Positions 5,845 to 14,036 of a DNA stretch of 14,347 nt are shown in pieces. This DNA comes from an uncultured Bacteroidota bacterium (GTDB lineage Bacteria > Bacteroidota > Bacteroidia > Chitinophagales > Saprospiraceae): NCBI GenBank assembly GCA_937876435.1, contig CALEIL010000079.1, positions 1 to 14,347 of the forward strand. Reading direction: 5' to 3'. Both the position numbers and the translations under genes were made by a program. Within the stretch, counting starts at the first letter, position 1, and every line of letters starts with the position of its first letter. The notes under the pieces were generated by a model. The model had not been told where the DNA came from and searched no databases. It worked only from the letters and a program-made list of their open reading frames with translations.

Positions 5845-6409
5845 ATCAGCATCGCATACAGAAGGGGATCCCTTTATCGGTCAGGTCCGCGAAGAACTGG
5901 CCCGGGACATGGGGTCTGACTACGATTCCCGGGAATTTGAAAACTGGAATCAAATCATCCAATACGTCATGCTCAGGCGTCAATTCACGCTGGCCACCGC
6001 CGAAAGTTGTACGGGTGGATACATAGCCAGTCAGATCACTGGTCTCGCCGGATCTTCGGGATATTTTCTCGGTTCAGTAGTGTCCTATGCCAATTCGGTC
6101 AAGGAAAACGTCCTCGGGGTTTCATCCGGGACCCTGTTATCCCATGGAGCCGTCAGTACCCCATGCGCGGAGGAGATGTTGGATGGTGTGTTGCGGGTGA
6201 TCGGTTCCGACGTAGCAGTCGCTGTGACAGGGATCGCAGGTCCAGGTGGGGGGTCAGAAGAAAAACCCGTGGGAACGGTTTTTGTATCCGTTGGAAGTCA
6301 GGAAAGGAAACAAACCGTGCGGCTTTTATTCAACGGAACCCGGAAAGAGGTGGTGGAATCTACTTACCGTCAGTCGATGTACTTATTATATAGATTTTTA
6401 AGTACGTAA
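5837..6409 (+). CDS. pncC: CinA C-terminal-type nicotinamide-nucleotide amidase (PncC)
   Basis: PncC deamidates nicotinamide mononucleotide to nicotinate mononucleotide, feeding NAD recycling. The family motifs are clear in 190 residues: TAESCTGG (54-61) with the probable nucleophile S57, GSVVSYANSVKENVLGV (79-95) and the glycine-rich TGIAGPGGGSEEKPVGTVFV region (131-150). The protein has an N-terminal stretch of about 45 residues before this domain (FIGQVREELARDMGSDYDS...) that resembles the linker found in full CinA between its nucleotide-pyrophosphatase half and the amidase half. The MoCF-like N-terminal half itself is missing. The gene overlaps birA by 8 bp, so the two are probably translated from one transcript. 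Confidence 0.9.
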   Translation: MNKSASHTEGDPFIGQVREELARDMGSDYDSREFENWNQIIQYVMLRRQFTLATAESCTGGYIASQITGLAGSSGYFLGSVVSYANSVKENVLGVSSGTLLSHGAVSTPCAEEMLDGVLRVIGSDVAVAVTGIAGPGGGSEEKPVGTVFVSVGSQERKQTVRLLFNGTRKEVVESTYRQSMYLLYRFLST

Positions 6410-6418
6410 TAATTCCTG

Positions 6419-6426
6419 TACTTTTA
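6419..6426 (+). promoter_or_regulatory. Weak candidate -7 box before the E2 gene
   Basis: TACTTTTA differs from TAnnTTTG only in the last base and lies 22 bp before the ATG, in the only gap (38 bp) of the + strand gene series. No TTG is seen at the -33 distance, so this may be a chance AT-rich match. Confidence 0.2.
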
Positions 6427-6447
6427 CAACTCAACAAAGTATAATTT

Positions 6448-7806
6448 ATGGCTTATTATAAATTACATATGCCTCAGATGGGTGAATCGATACATGAAGC
6501 CACCGTATTGAAATGGATGGTCGAAGAAGGTGCTCGTATTGTCCAGGATGATATTATACTTGAAGTGGCTACCGACAAGGTAGATTCTGAAATTCCTTCC
6601 CCTGTAACAGGACGCATCGTCCACCTCAAGGTTTCGGAAGGAGAAGTGGTGAACGTCGGAGCTGTGATTGCAGAGATTGAAACCGATGAAGACCCTGAGG
6701 AAGGATTAGGAAACCTGAACATAGAAGTCGCCGATCCGGTGGAACAGGAGATTTCCAGGTCCGCACCAACTCACCAGAAGGATCCTCAATCCAGTGAGGA
6801 AACCGTCTATAAAACAGATCAGTCTGAGATTCCCGTTGATCAGCACGATAAAATGACCGATCCCGAAGGGAGGTTCTTTTCACCCCTGGTGCGAACCATT
6901 GCCGAAAAAGAGAACATAAGCGTTGCTGAACTCAGAAAGATTCCGGGATCAGGGGCCGGAGGTAAATTGACCAAAGGGGACGTCCTGGCTTATCTGGAAC
7001 GGCAGGATATTACCGGTCAAAGCCAGCCCGATGACGAAACGCAAAATGAATTGGTACGCGTGTTTAGCGAGGAGGCCGTGCGACCATCCGGGAACAGTGA
7101 TCTGGAGGAAATCATAAGTATGACGCGCATACGCCAGGCCATCGCTCATCATATGGTCATGTCAAGGGACACCGCCGCGCATGTGACGTCTGTTATCGAG
7201 GCAGATATGACCGAGATATTGAACTGGAGGAACCGAAACAAGGCTTCGTTTCTCGCCAAATACGGGATCAAACTTACCTATACTCCGATTTTTATCAATA
7301 TTCTGGCGGGTTTACTCCGGGAATTTCCCTATTTGAACTCCTCAGTACGAGACAATCAGATCGTACTCAAAAAATACATCAATATCGGAATCGCCACCGC
7401 TTTGCCCGACAATACACTCATAGTGCCTGTGGTGAAAAATGCCGACGAGTACAACATGGTCGGCATCGCTAAAATAGCTCAGGACCTTGTGACCCGGGCC
7501 CGGCAAAATTCACTGAAACCAGATGAAATCCGGCAGGGAACCTTTACGCTGACCAATATTGGAACTTTTGATAATCTGATCGGCACTCCTATCATCAACC
7601 AGCCGGAAGTAGCCATCCTGGCCACCGGGGCTATTGTAAAAAAACCAGCGGTCATTGAAACCCCGGATGGTGATTTTATAGGAATACGGCACAAGATGTA
7701 CCTTTCACTTTCCTATGACCACAGGATAATTGACGGACTTCTCGGCGGGTCCTTTCTCAAAGCTCTCAGGTCAAAACTGGAAAGTTTTGATGAAGAAGAC
7801 GTGTGA
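6448..7806 (+). CDS. 2-oxoacid dehydrogenase E2, dihydrolipoyl acyltransferase
   Basis: E2 forms the core of a pyruvate or branched-chain 2-oxoacid dehydrogenase complex and moves acyl groups from lipoyl-lysine to CoA. The 452 residues show one lipoyl domain (1-80) with lipoylated K44 in ATDKVDSEIPSP, an acidic flexible linker (81-142), a peripheral-subunit-binding domain (143-183, FSPLVRTIAEKENISVAEL...GKLTKGDVLAYL) and the catalytic domain (about 220-448) with the active-site DHRIIDG (424-430) that supplies H425 and D429. The MGESI...EATVLKW opening with DKVDSE is typical of branched-chain-type E2 enzymes, but substrate choice cannot be fixed from sequence alone. No E1 or E3 gene is in the window. 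The ATG start agrees with the lipoyl domain beginning at once. The stop codon overlaps the next gene. Confidence 0.93.
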   Translation: MAYYKLHMPQMGESIHEATVLKWMVEEGARIVQDDIILEVATDKVDSEIPSPVTGRIVHLKVSEGEVVNVGAVIAEIETDEDPEEGLGNLNIEVADPVEQEISRSAPTHQKDPQSSEETVYKTDQSEIPVDQHDKMTDPEGRFFSPLVRTIAEKENISVAELRKIPGSGAGGKLTKGDVLAYLERQDITGQSQPDDETQNELVRVFSEEAVRPSGNSDLEEIISMTRIRQAIAHHMVMSRDTAAHVTSVIEADMTEILNWRNRNKASFLAKYGIKLTYTPIFINILAGLLREFPYLNSSVRDNQIVLKKYINIGIATALPDNTLIVPVVKNADEYNMVGIAKIAQDLVTRARQNSLKPDEIRQGTFTLTNIGTFDNLIGTPIINQPEVAILATGAIVKKPAVIETPDGDFIGIRHKMYLSLSYDHRIIDGLLGGSFLKALRSKLESFDEEDV

Positions 7807-9962
7807 TGAAATATCTGAGGGCTAATACCGGGTCGCGTATCGTAGTTTTGTTGTTCCTTACCTTCCTGGTATTCGGCTGTTCCTTTTTCCGATCAAACCC
7901 TGGATCGGGGACGTTTTCCGACCTGGTTCAGGCCGAAAATTATTATGATCAGGAAGATTTTAGGAAAGCCATATTCCTATTGGATAACCATTTGCTCCAA
8001 CACCCGGATGACCTGGAAGCGAAACTCTTGCTGGGTCGCTCCTTGTTTGCCTCCGATAAGCCAGAGGAAGCGCTGAACCAGTTCACTGAAATAATCGGCA
8101 GTGGATTGAAAGTCCCACCCGAAACATTTTTTTGGGCGGGAAGATGCAATCATCTCCTGGATCGGTTTGCGGAGGCTGACGTCTATTATCGCCGCTACGT
8201 TATGGAAGAAGAGAATGCAGACCTGGAATTGCTGAGTTTTTACCTTGAGCAGATCGGTTCGGCCCGGCAGGCTGGGGTAGCGGAAGCCAGGTACCTCATC
8301 GAAAATGCGGGGAAAAAGGTAAATTCTGCCCTCGATGAATTTCGACCGGTATTTTCACCCAACGTCGATGAAAGATTTTATTTTTCGATCCACGACCCGG
8401 ATGAAACCTCAGATTCCCGGATATCGGCGGTCACCAAGCCATCCATGAGTTACGCAGAGGTCAGCCAGGGAATCTGGATGAATCAGGGCCCGTTGGATCA
8501 GGAACTGACGGGGAGCACCGAATTCCAACTGGTGGAAATGACCAAATCGGGTCAGGAGGTGATTTTTGTCAAACCGGATGCGCAGGGGACTCCTGTCCTG
8601 TATCAGAAAAAATTTGAAGAAATCCCCGGACAACCTGCTGTATCAAAATGGTTCCATCCTGTGTACGATGCCTCGCTTGGGGACAGGGATCTTTATATGA
8701 TCAACGACTCTGCCTATTTGTTTTCGAGCGAACGACTGGAGGGGTTTGGTGGCTATGATATTTTTGTAACATTCCAGAGACTGGGGACCTGGCTGGTTCA
8801 GAATCTGGGATCGGAAATCAATAGTTCATACGACGAGATTTCCCCGTTTCTGAGCAATGACGGGCGGGAGTTGTACTTTAGTTCAAATAGTGAGAAAAGC
8901 ATCGGAGGATATGATATTTTCTTTGCTACCTTTGACGACGAAATGGAATCGTGGACTACACCACACAATATGCTACCACCGCTCAACAGTGGGCAAAACG
9001 AAGTGGATTTTAGACTGTCAAAGGATGGCCGGCATGCACTTTTTACATCTGACCGAAAAGACGGGCTGGGAGGATTGGATATTTATCATGTCTACTTTGA
9101 CGAGCAAAAACAATCTCAAATCAGGGAGAGTAAACCTGGTTATTTTTATCAGGTCCGTGCTTTTCGATCTTTTTCGTCTGACAGCAGGAAGAACGTAAGC
9201 CTCAATGACAGGCCGGTTTATGAATTGCCTGTGCTGTATTTCGGGGAACGACCATCGGTCATCACCCCCATCATCAGGCAGGAACTGGATCAGGTGCTGG
9301 AGTATAGTAAATTATTTCCTCACACCGGATTGCTCTTTCAGATATTTACTGACAGGCAAGTTCAGGATCAATTTGGGCTGTACAAGCCAGTACTGGTTCT
9401 CAAGAATGTGACCGATTACCTGAAAGCAGGGGGATTGGATCCTTCCCGAATCCAGTGGCGTTTATATGGAAATCAATACCCCAGATATACGAAGATTCTT
9501 TCTGGAGCAGAATCCAAAATCACACCTGTCAGATCGTCGAATCAACGGCTCGAGTTTGACTTTACCAATACGGAGAACCTTCCGATCCAGTTTGGTGTTC
9601 CTCATAATGACGATCAATCCGGAACGTCTCCATATCAGGTTTGGAAAACCCGGACACAGGATCTCCATTTTCGCATACAACTTCTGGACTCTGACCAGCT
9701 AATCAAAGGAACCGACTACTCCCAGACTGAGGATTTGATGTTGTTAATAACCGGTGATAATAAGCGGTATATTTATTATGGGGGCATATTTGAAACCGTC
9801 AAAGAAGCCAGGCAGGCACTGGGTCAATATATGGCCCGGGGATTTTTGAACGCAGAGATAGTGGCTTTTTTGGGACCCGATAAAATAATGGGAAATCAGA
9901 TGACCCCGGCCATGATCCAATCCTATCCCGAACTTAAAGAATATATTATATATCAAAAATAA
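7806..9962 (+). CDS. Lipoprotein with TPR, PD40 repeats, OmpA-like and SPOR-like ends
   Basis: The protein (718 residues from ATG 7806, or 719 from GTG 7803) starts with a signal peptide and lipobox ending FLVFGC, so it should be lipid-anchored in the cell envelope. TPR-like helices follow (about 40-130: AENYYDQEDFRKAIFLLDNHL, EEALNQFTEI). PD40/beta-propeller repeats run from about 185 to 430, with typical cores such as DEISPFLSNDGRELYFSS, GGYDIFFATF and SKDGRHALFTSDRKDGLGGLDIY. From about 475 to 560 there is a degraded OmpA-like segment (LLFQIFTDRQ, then DYLKAGGLDPSRIQWRLYG). Its usual Arg of the peptidoglycan-binding helix appears lost. The C-terminus (YYGGIFETVKEARQALGQYM, then GFLNAEIVAF) resembles a SPOR domain. 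The role is probably structural or envelope-sensing; no specific function can be named. ATG 7806 overlaps the E2 stop codon by one base (TGATG). Confidence 0.85.
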   Translation: MKYLRANTGSRIVVLLFLTFLVFGCSFFRSNPGSGTFSDLVQAENYYDQEDFRKAIFLLDNHLLQHPDDLEAKLLLGRSLFASDKPEEALNQFTEIIGSGLKVPPETFFWAGRCNHLLDRFAEADVYYRRYVMEEENADLELLSFYLEQIGSARQAGVAEARYLIENAGKKVNSALDEFRPVFSPNVDERFYFSIHDPDETSDSRISAVTKPSMSYAEVSQGIWMNQGPLDQELTGSTEFQLVEMTKSGQEVIFVKPDAQGTPVLYQKKFEEIPGQPAVSKWFHPVYDASLGDRDLYMINDSAYLFSSERLEGFGGYDIFVTFQRLGTWLVQNLGSEINSSYDEISPFLSNDGRELYFSSNSEKSIGGYDIFFATFDDEMESWTTPHNMLPPLNSGQNEVDFRLSKDGRHALFTSDRKDGLGGLDIYHVYFDEQKQSQIRESKPGYFYQVRAFRSFSSDSRKNVSLNDRPVYELPVLYFGERPSVITPIIRQELDQVLEYSKLFPHTGLLFQIFTDRQVQDQFGLYKPVLVLKNVTDYLKAGGLDPSRIQWRLYGNQYPRYTKILSGAESKITPVRSSNQRLEFDFTNTENLPIQFGVPHNDDQSGTSPYQVWKTRTQDLHFRIQLLDSDQLIKGTDYSQTEDLMLLITGDNKRYIYYGGIFETVKEARQALGQYMARGFLNAEIVAFLGPDKIMGNQMTPAMIQSYPELKEYIIYQK

Positions 9963-10520
9963 ATGAATAGATTTAAATTTTTCAAAGAAGGCATCCGCAA
10001 TATCAAAACGGTGGGGACGGTGACCAGAAGCTCGCGATATTTGTGTGACAAAATAATCAATCACAGTAAAATACACCAGGCGAAGGTTATCGTGGAACTG
10101 GGTGCAGGGGATGGGGTGTTGACCAAAAGAATTCTCGATAGAATGCCCGATGATTGCAAATTAATCGCATTTGAAATAAACGACATGTTCGTGGATACGC
10201 TGTCGGCCATAGATGATGACCGATTGGTTATTGCGGCGGATTCGGCAGAGAATATCCGGCAATACCTCGACCAGGAGGGTCTGGAGCAGGCGGATATCGT
10301 GTATTCGGCTATTCCATTTTCGGTGTTTCCCAAACAACTCGCCAGATCGATCGTTACCAAATCAAAGGACGTTCTGGCTCCGGGAGGTGAATATCTTCAA
10401 ATCCATTATTCCCTGATTGAGAAAAAATTGTACGAAAGCGTTTTTGGCAGCGTGGAGATTTTCTTTCAGCCCTTGAATATACCCCCGGCATTTATTATCA
10501 AGTCCTTTAAAGATTTATAG
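9963..10520 (+). CDS. SAM-dependent methyltransferase, phospholipid N-methyltransferase-like
   Basis: The 185-residue protein has a Rossmann methyltransferase fold with SAM motif I VELGAGDGVLT (44-54), an acidic residue at the end of strand 2 (AFEIND, about 69-74) and a SIPF-type catalytic loop (YSAIPFSVFP, about 113-123). The opening FFKEGIRNIKTVGTVTRSSRYL is characteristic of the COG3963/PmtA-like group (phospholipid N-methyltransferases, related to KsgA), where the family conserves a vGav.pSS segment. It may methylate phosphatidylethanolamine or another lipid or small molecule; the substrate is not proven by sequence. Its ATG directly follows the previous stop codon (TAAATG), so it is translated with the lipoprotein. 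It converges with the rhomboid gene, 45 bp away. Confidence 0.8.
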   Translation: MNRFKFFKEGIRNIKTVGTVTRSSRYLCDKIINHSKIHQAKVIVELGAGDGVLTKRILDRMPDDCKLIAFEINDMFVDTLSAIDDDRLVIAADSAENIRQYLDQEGLEQADIVYSAIPFSVFPKQLARSIVTKSKDVLAPGGEYLQIHYSLIEKKLYESVFGSVEIFFQPLNIPPAFIIKSFKDL

Positions 10521-10547
10521 TTCACCAATTCGTCAATTCCTGAAACA

Positions 10548-10561
10548 GAGCATGAGTGCTC
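10548..10561. terminator. Small hairpin between convergent genes
   Basis: GAGCA (10548-10552) and TGCTC (10557-10561) form a 5-bp stem with a TGAG loop. It sits in the 45-bp gap where the methyltransferase (+) and rhomboid (-) genes run toward each other, where a two-way terminator would be expected. Neither side has a T run, so the call is weak. Confidence 0.25.
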
Positions 10562-10565
10562 CGAT

Positions 10566-11198
10566 TCAAGTCCGAAAAGTGTCCTCGTCAAAATAGTACC
10601 TCGTCGGTGTATCATCTTCCCAGGGATCTTCTTCTTCCTGCCGTCGGCGGAGAAGAAATGCGACTATAATGCCCACCACTCCACCCAATAGGTGACTTTC
10701 CCAGGACACGCCCGGCTGATTGGGTAGAATCCCGTAGAACATCCCGCTGTATACAAAAAGTATAATCAGACTCAGGACGATGGATTGTCGATCCTTATTG
10801 AAAATTCCGGCCCAGAAAATAAAAGAGACCATTCCGTATACCACCCCGCTGGCTCCGATGTGGTAGGCGGGTTTGGCAAATATCCACACCAGGCCTCCCG
10901 TAAGAATCCAGATCAGAGCGATGGCCGCAAACGATACCCGGTGGTAGAAGTAAATTATGATCGTTGCACCCACCAGAAATGGTATACTGTTGCTGATAAG
11001 GTGACCGTATGATCCGTGGATGAACGGGGCTGTAATGATGCCCTTCAGACCTGACGTAAACCTCGGCAAAATGCCGTACTGAGCCATTTGTACACCGGTA
11101 ATGTGTTCCAGAATTTCCAGCGTCCACATGACCAGGAGTAAATACAACGGCCATTTTGCAGCCGATAGCAATGATATTTTATTTTGTTCTTCTTCCAT
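10566..11198 (-). CDS. Rhomboid-family intramembrane serine protease
   Basis: Rhomboid proteases cut membrane proteins within the bilayer. From ATG 11198-11196 the protein has 210 residues with about six membrane segments. The catalytic dyad is visible: Ser117 in HIGASGVVYG and His169 in SWESHLLGG. The oxyanion-side motif HGSYGHLISN (61-70) is also present. The C-terminal tail is charged and cytoplasmic-looking (RRRQEEEDPWEDD). A longer frame reaches back to 11339, but its first 47 residues are the HMG-CoA lyase gene read out of frame, so I reject it. The chosen ATG overlaps the lyase stop codon by one base (TGATG), which points to translational coupling. Its substrate is unknown. Confidence 0.9.
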   Translation of the reverse strand: MEEEQNKISLLSAAKWPLYLLLVMWTLEILEHITGVQMAQYGILPRFTSGLKGIITAPFIHGSYGHLISNSIPFLVGATIIIYFYHRVSFAAIALIWILTGGLVWIFAKPAYHIGASGVVYGMVSFIFWAGIFNKDRQSIVLSLIILFVYSGMFYGILPNQPGVSWESHLLGGVVGIIVAFLLRRRQEEEDPWEDDTPTRYYFDEDTFRT

Positions 11199-12064
11199 CA
11201 AGTATATATTTCCGGAGCCATATCCATGGCTTGTTTCAGGGCCTCGTGTTGATAAGAGAAAAGATTTTTCCGGTGAAAAAAGGAAATTAGATTTTCGGTA
11301 GCCATATTTCCGACCAGTTCGTCCTGCGCCATGGGGCAACCTCCATATCCCTTAAGAGCCCCGTCAAACCTGGTGCATCCATGGTCAAACGCGGCCTGTA
11401 CCTTTTCTTGCCAGTTCTCAGGACGGGTATGCAGGTGAACACCAAACCGGATATCCGTAAACGTGGATTTCATGGCGGCGACGGTTGTGCCGATCACATC
11501 AGGTTCTCCAATGCCGGTGGTATCCGACAGTGAGATAACCCGCACACCGATGTCTCTGAACCGGTGGGCCCAGTACGTGATAATATCCGGATGCCAGAGG
11601 TCTCCGTATGGATTGCCAAAACACATCGAAAAATATACTACGAGTTGTTTGTTGTATTTGACGACCAGATCCTGTATTTCCCTGATTCTTTCAAAGGCCT
11701 CCTCCCGGGTGGCATTGGTGTTCCTTTGCTGGAAGGTTTCCGAAATGCTGAATGGAAAACCGAGATAAGTGATTTGATCATAATCCACCGCGGTTTTTGC
11801 TCCCCGGTAATTGGCGATGATAACCAGCAAACTGGTCTCTGTATGGTCCAGGTCCAGTCGTTCGATCACCTCACCGGTATCCCTCATTTGTGGAATGGCC
11901 CGGGGCGAAACAAAGCTGCCGCAGTCCAACGTGTGAAAACCAACACCCAGTAAACTTTGAAGAAATCTCACCTTGACCCCGGTGGGAATAAAGTTCTTGA
12001 TTCCCTGCATAGCATCTCTCGGACAATCAATGATTTGTATATTTCTGGTATTGGCCTGGGTCAT
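11198..12064 (-). CDS. Hydroxymethylglutaryl-CoA lyase
   Basis: This TIM-barrel lyase splits HMG-CoA into acetoacetate and acetyl-CoA, the last step of leucine breakdown. In 288 residues the catalytic and metal-binding residues are in place: R16-D17 in CPRDAMQG, the HLH pair H210 and H212 in GVHLHTRPENW, and the flexible loop GGCPMAQDELVGN with Cys243 and Asn253. The N-terminal motif reads CPRDAMQ and not the classic VGPRDGLQ, a variant that I associate with bacterial HMGL-like enzymes. The C-terminal loop is one residue longer than in the human enzyme, as I recall it. The ATG lies 6 bp after the carboxylase gene and the TGA overlaps the rhomboid start. Its place directly behind the carboxylase supports the HMG-CoA lyase call over other HMGL-family enzymes. 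Confidence 0.88.
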   Translation of the reverse strand: MTQANTRNIQIIDCPRDAMQGIKNFIPTGVKVRFLQSLLGVGFHTLDCGSFVSPRAIPQMRDTGEVIERLDLDHTETSLLVIIANYRGAKTAVDYDQITYLGFPFSISETFQQRNTNATREEAFERIREIQDLVVKYNKQLVVYFSMCFGNPYGDLWHPDIITYWAHRFRDIGVRVISLSDTTGIGEPDVIGTTVAAMKSTFTDIRFGVHLHTRPENWQEKVQAAFDHGCTRFDGALKGYGGCPMAQDELVGNMATENLISFFHRKNLFSYQHEALKQAMDMAPEIYT

Positions 12065-12070
12065 AGTCAG

Positions 12071-13684
12071 TTAGGTTTGGATTACTCCAGGGTTGAATTT
12101 TTTAATTTCGCTGTATTGGGCTACTTCCAGGCTCATTGAAATGTATTCTCTTGTTTTTCTGGGATCAATAATTTCGTCGACCCATAGACGTGCTGCAGCA
12201 TAATAAGGTGTCGTTTGCTTTTGGTAACGATTCCGGATGTCATTAAGTTTACGCTGGGATTCTGCTTCGGTTAAATCACCCTTTCGGGATTCGATCTGGT
12301 GAAGCACTTTAGCGGCCTGTTCGCCTCCCATTACTGCAATCCTGGCTGAGGGCCAGGCAAATATAAACCTGGGATCGTAGGCTTTTCCGCACATGGCATA
12401 ATTACCAGCGCCGTATGAATTGCCCAGGATGATCGTGATTTTGGGAACGGTGGAATTGGCCACAGCGTTCACCATCTTGGCGCCGTCCTTGATGATGCCA
12501 CCATGTTCGGAACGGCTGCCAACCATAAATCCCGTGACATCCTGCAGGAATATAATCGGGATTTTCTTTTGATTGCAATTCATGATAAAACGGGTGGCCT
12601 TATCGGCTGAATCAGAATATATGACCCCGCCAAACTGCATTTCTCCTTTTTCGGTTTTGACGACCGAGCGATTATTCATCACGATGCCTACGTGCCACCC
12701 ATCGATTTTGGCGTATCCACAAATGATGGTTTTGCCGTAACCGCTTTTGTATTCGGTCAGGGAGTCCTGATCGATGACCGATTCCAGGATTTGATAGGAA
12801 TCATAGGGGGTGGTATTGGTTTCGGGAAAATTGCGAAGGATTTCCTCCGCCGACCTGGCTGGGGGGAGAATTTCGCTCCTACTGAGGTGTGATTGGTACA
12901 GCAGTCCGGATTTCCCGACGATTGATTTGATTTTGGTCAGACAATCTTCGTCGTCTTCAGCGATATAATCGGTGACCCCCGAGATGTTGGATTGGGTCAC
13001 GGCTCCGCCCAGATATTCCTGATCCACTTCTTCTCCGATGGCTGCCTTGACCAGGTAGGGTCCCGCCAGAAATATAGATCCTGTATCGCGGACGATGATC
13101 GCCTCGTCGGACATTATAGGGAGATAGGCTCCGCCAGCCACACAACTGCCCATGATCGCGGCAATCTGGGGGATCCCCATAGAGGACATTCGGGCGTTGT
13201 TTCTGAAAATACGGCCGAAATCTTCTTTGTCCGGAAAAATCTCGTCCTGGAGGGGGAGGAACACTCCCGCACTATCGACCAGGTAGATGATCGGCAGATG
13301 ATTTTCCATGGCTATTTCCTGGGCTCGCAGATTTTTTTTGCAGGTAATCGGGAACCAGGCCCCTGCCTTGACCGTGGCGTCATTGGCTACTATGATCACT
13401 TTTTGTCCTGTGACCGTGCCAATGCCGACGATGACACCCGCTGCCGGGCAGCCACCGTATTGTTCGTACATTTCTTCTCCGGCAAATGTGCCGAGTTCAT
13501 AAAATTCGCTTCCGTCGTCGATCAGAAAATCGATCCGTTCCCGTGCCGTAAATTTGTTTTGATTGTGTTGACTTTCGATCTTTTTCTTACCACCTCCCCA
13601 CCTTATCCTGTTGGCGATTTGTTGCATCTGACTGATTTGCAATTTGTGATGGTCAGCGTTTTTTTCCTGTTTTATATCGATCAT
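12071..13684 (-). CDS. mccB: Acyl-CoA carboxylase carboxyltransferase (methylcrotonyl-CoA type)
   Basis: This subunit transfers carboxyl from biotin to an acyl-CoA. The 537 residues form the two crotonase-like halves: N-terminal half with KFTARERIDFLIDDGSEFYE (44-63) and GSCVAGGAYLPIMSDE (179-194), and C-terminal half with FLQDVTGFMVGS (379-390), SYGAGNYAMCGKAYDPRF (423-440) and MGGEQAAKVL (452-461). The glycine-rich GGAY and GAGNYA segments supply the oxyanion holes. The GNYAMCG.AY.PRF and WP.ARI.VMGGEQAA motifs are typical of methylcrotonyl-CoA carboxylase beta, and the downstream HMG-CoA lyase gene fits leucine breakdown. Geranyl- or propionyl-type enzymes are less likely. The biotin-bearing alpha subunit is not in the window. 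ATG 13684-13682 is followed by a charged leader (MIDIKQEKNADHHK) normal for the family. Confidence 0.92.
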   Translation of the reverse strand: MIDIKQEKNADHHKLQISQMQQIANRIRWGGGKKKIESQHNQNKFTARERIDFLIDDGSEFYELGTFAGEEMYEQYGGCPAAGVIVGIGTVTGQKVIIVANDATVKAGAWFPITCKKNLRAQEIAMENHLPIIYLVDSAGVFLPLQDEIFPDKEDFGRIFRNNARMSSMGIPQIAAIMGSCVAGGAYLPIMSDEAIIVRDTGSIFLAGPYLVKAAIGEEVDQEYLGGAVTQSNISGVTDYIAEDDEDCLTKIKSIVGKSGLLYQSHLSRSEILPPARSAEEILRNFPETNTTPYDSYQILESVIDQDSLTEYKSGYGKTIICGYAKIDGWHVGIVMNNRSVVKTEKGEMQFGGVIYSDSADKATRFIMNCNQKKIPIIFLQDVTGFMVGSRSEHGGIIKDGAKMVNAVANSTVPKITIILGNSYGAGNYAMCGKAYDPRFIFAWPSARIAVMGGEQAAKVLHQIESRKGDLTEAESQRKLNDIRNRYQKQTTPYYAAARLWVDEIIDPRKTREYISMSLEVAQYSEIKKFNPGVIQT

Positions 13685-13722
13685 GGAATTTTGTTTGAAC
13701 CAAAAGAAAGCAATCCCGACCG

Positions 13723-13730
13723 TAAAGATA
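13723..13730 (-). promoter_or_regulatory. Candidate -7 box for the mccB operon
   Basis: The minus strand reads TATCTTTA, one mismatch from TAnnTTTG, 38 bp before the mccB ATG. No TTG lies at the usual -33 distance, where the sequence is AT-rich. The operon must start somewhere in this gap because no gene on the same strand precedes it closely. Confidence 0.25.
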
Positions 13731-13777
13731 GCTTTTTAGTGAAAATATTTTGTAGCGCTGGTCGGTATGGCGGTATC

Positions 13778-14036
13778 CGCAGATGATCGCAGAGTTGGAT
13801 CACGGATTATGATCATGGATTTGGACCGATTTCGTGGATTCGGTTCGAGTGCCTTGCAGGCATTAGAAGTACATGTTGTGAGATACCGGGTCGGTGCAAT
13901 GAGGGAGTAAGAGTGTGGTTTCCCGCACTTGCCCGCCAGAGCTCTGAGGTAGTCAGGGTTCCCGCAGATCATCGCGGGTTTTGATTCTGGATTTGGACCG
14001 TTTCTACCGATTTCACGGATTATTGAATTCGAGAGA
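13778..14036. repeat. Two diverged copies of a CGCAGAT...GGATTTGGACCG repeat
   Basis: Copy A (about 13778-13849) and copy B (about 13963-14036) share a chain of words in the same order: CGCAGATSATCGC, then TGGATTTGGACCG, then ACCGATTTC, then TTCGAG. CACGGATTAT lies early in copy A and late in copy B, so the copies are also rearranged. This type of CGCAGAT/CACGGATT intergenic repeat is something I have seen scattered in Bacteroidota genomes. The spacer of about 110 bp includes TGCAGGCATTAG and GTGTGGTTTCC and shows no gene. The frame open across both copies on the minus strand (13736-14053) gives Pro/Ser/Arg-rich text without a domain and is best explained as a by-product of the repeats. Confidence 0.45.

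Noticed and set aside
11199..11339. 47-residue N-terminal extension of the rhomboid protease
   Set aside because: These codons are the end of the HMG-CoA lyase gene in another frame. The TGATG overlap and MEEEQNK start give a normal rhomboid of 210 residues.
12992..13786. 264-codon + strand frame opposite the carboxylase gene
   Set aside because: The minus-strand carboxyltransferase is certain and explains the region; the + frame gives His/Arg/Gly-rich text typical of an antisense shadow.
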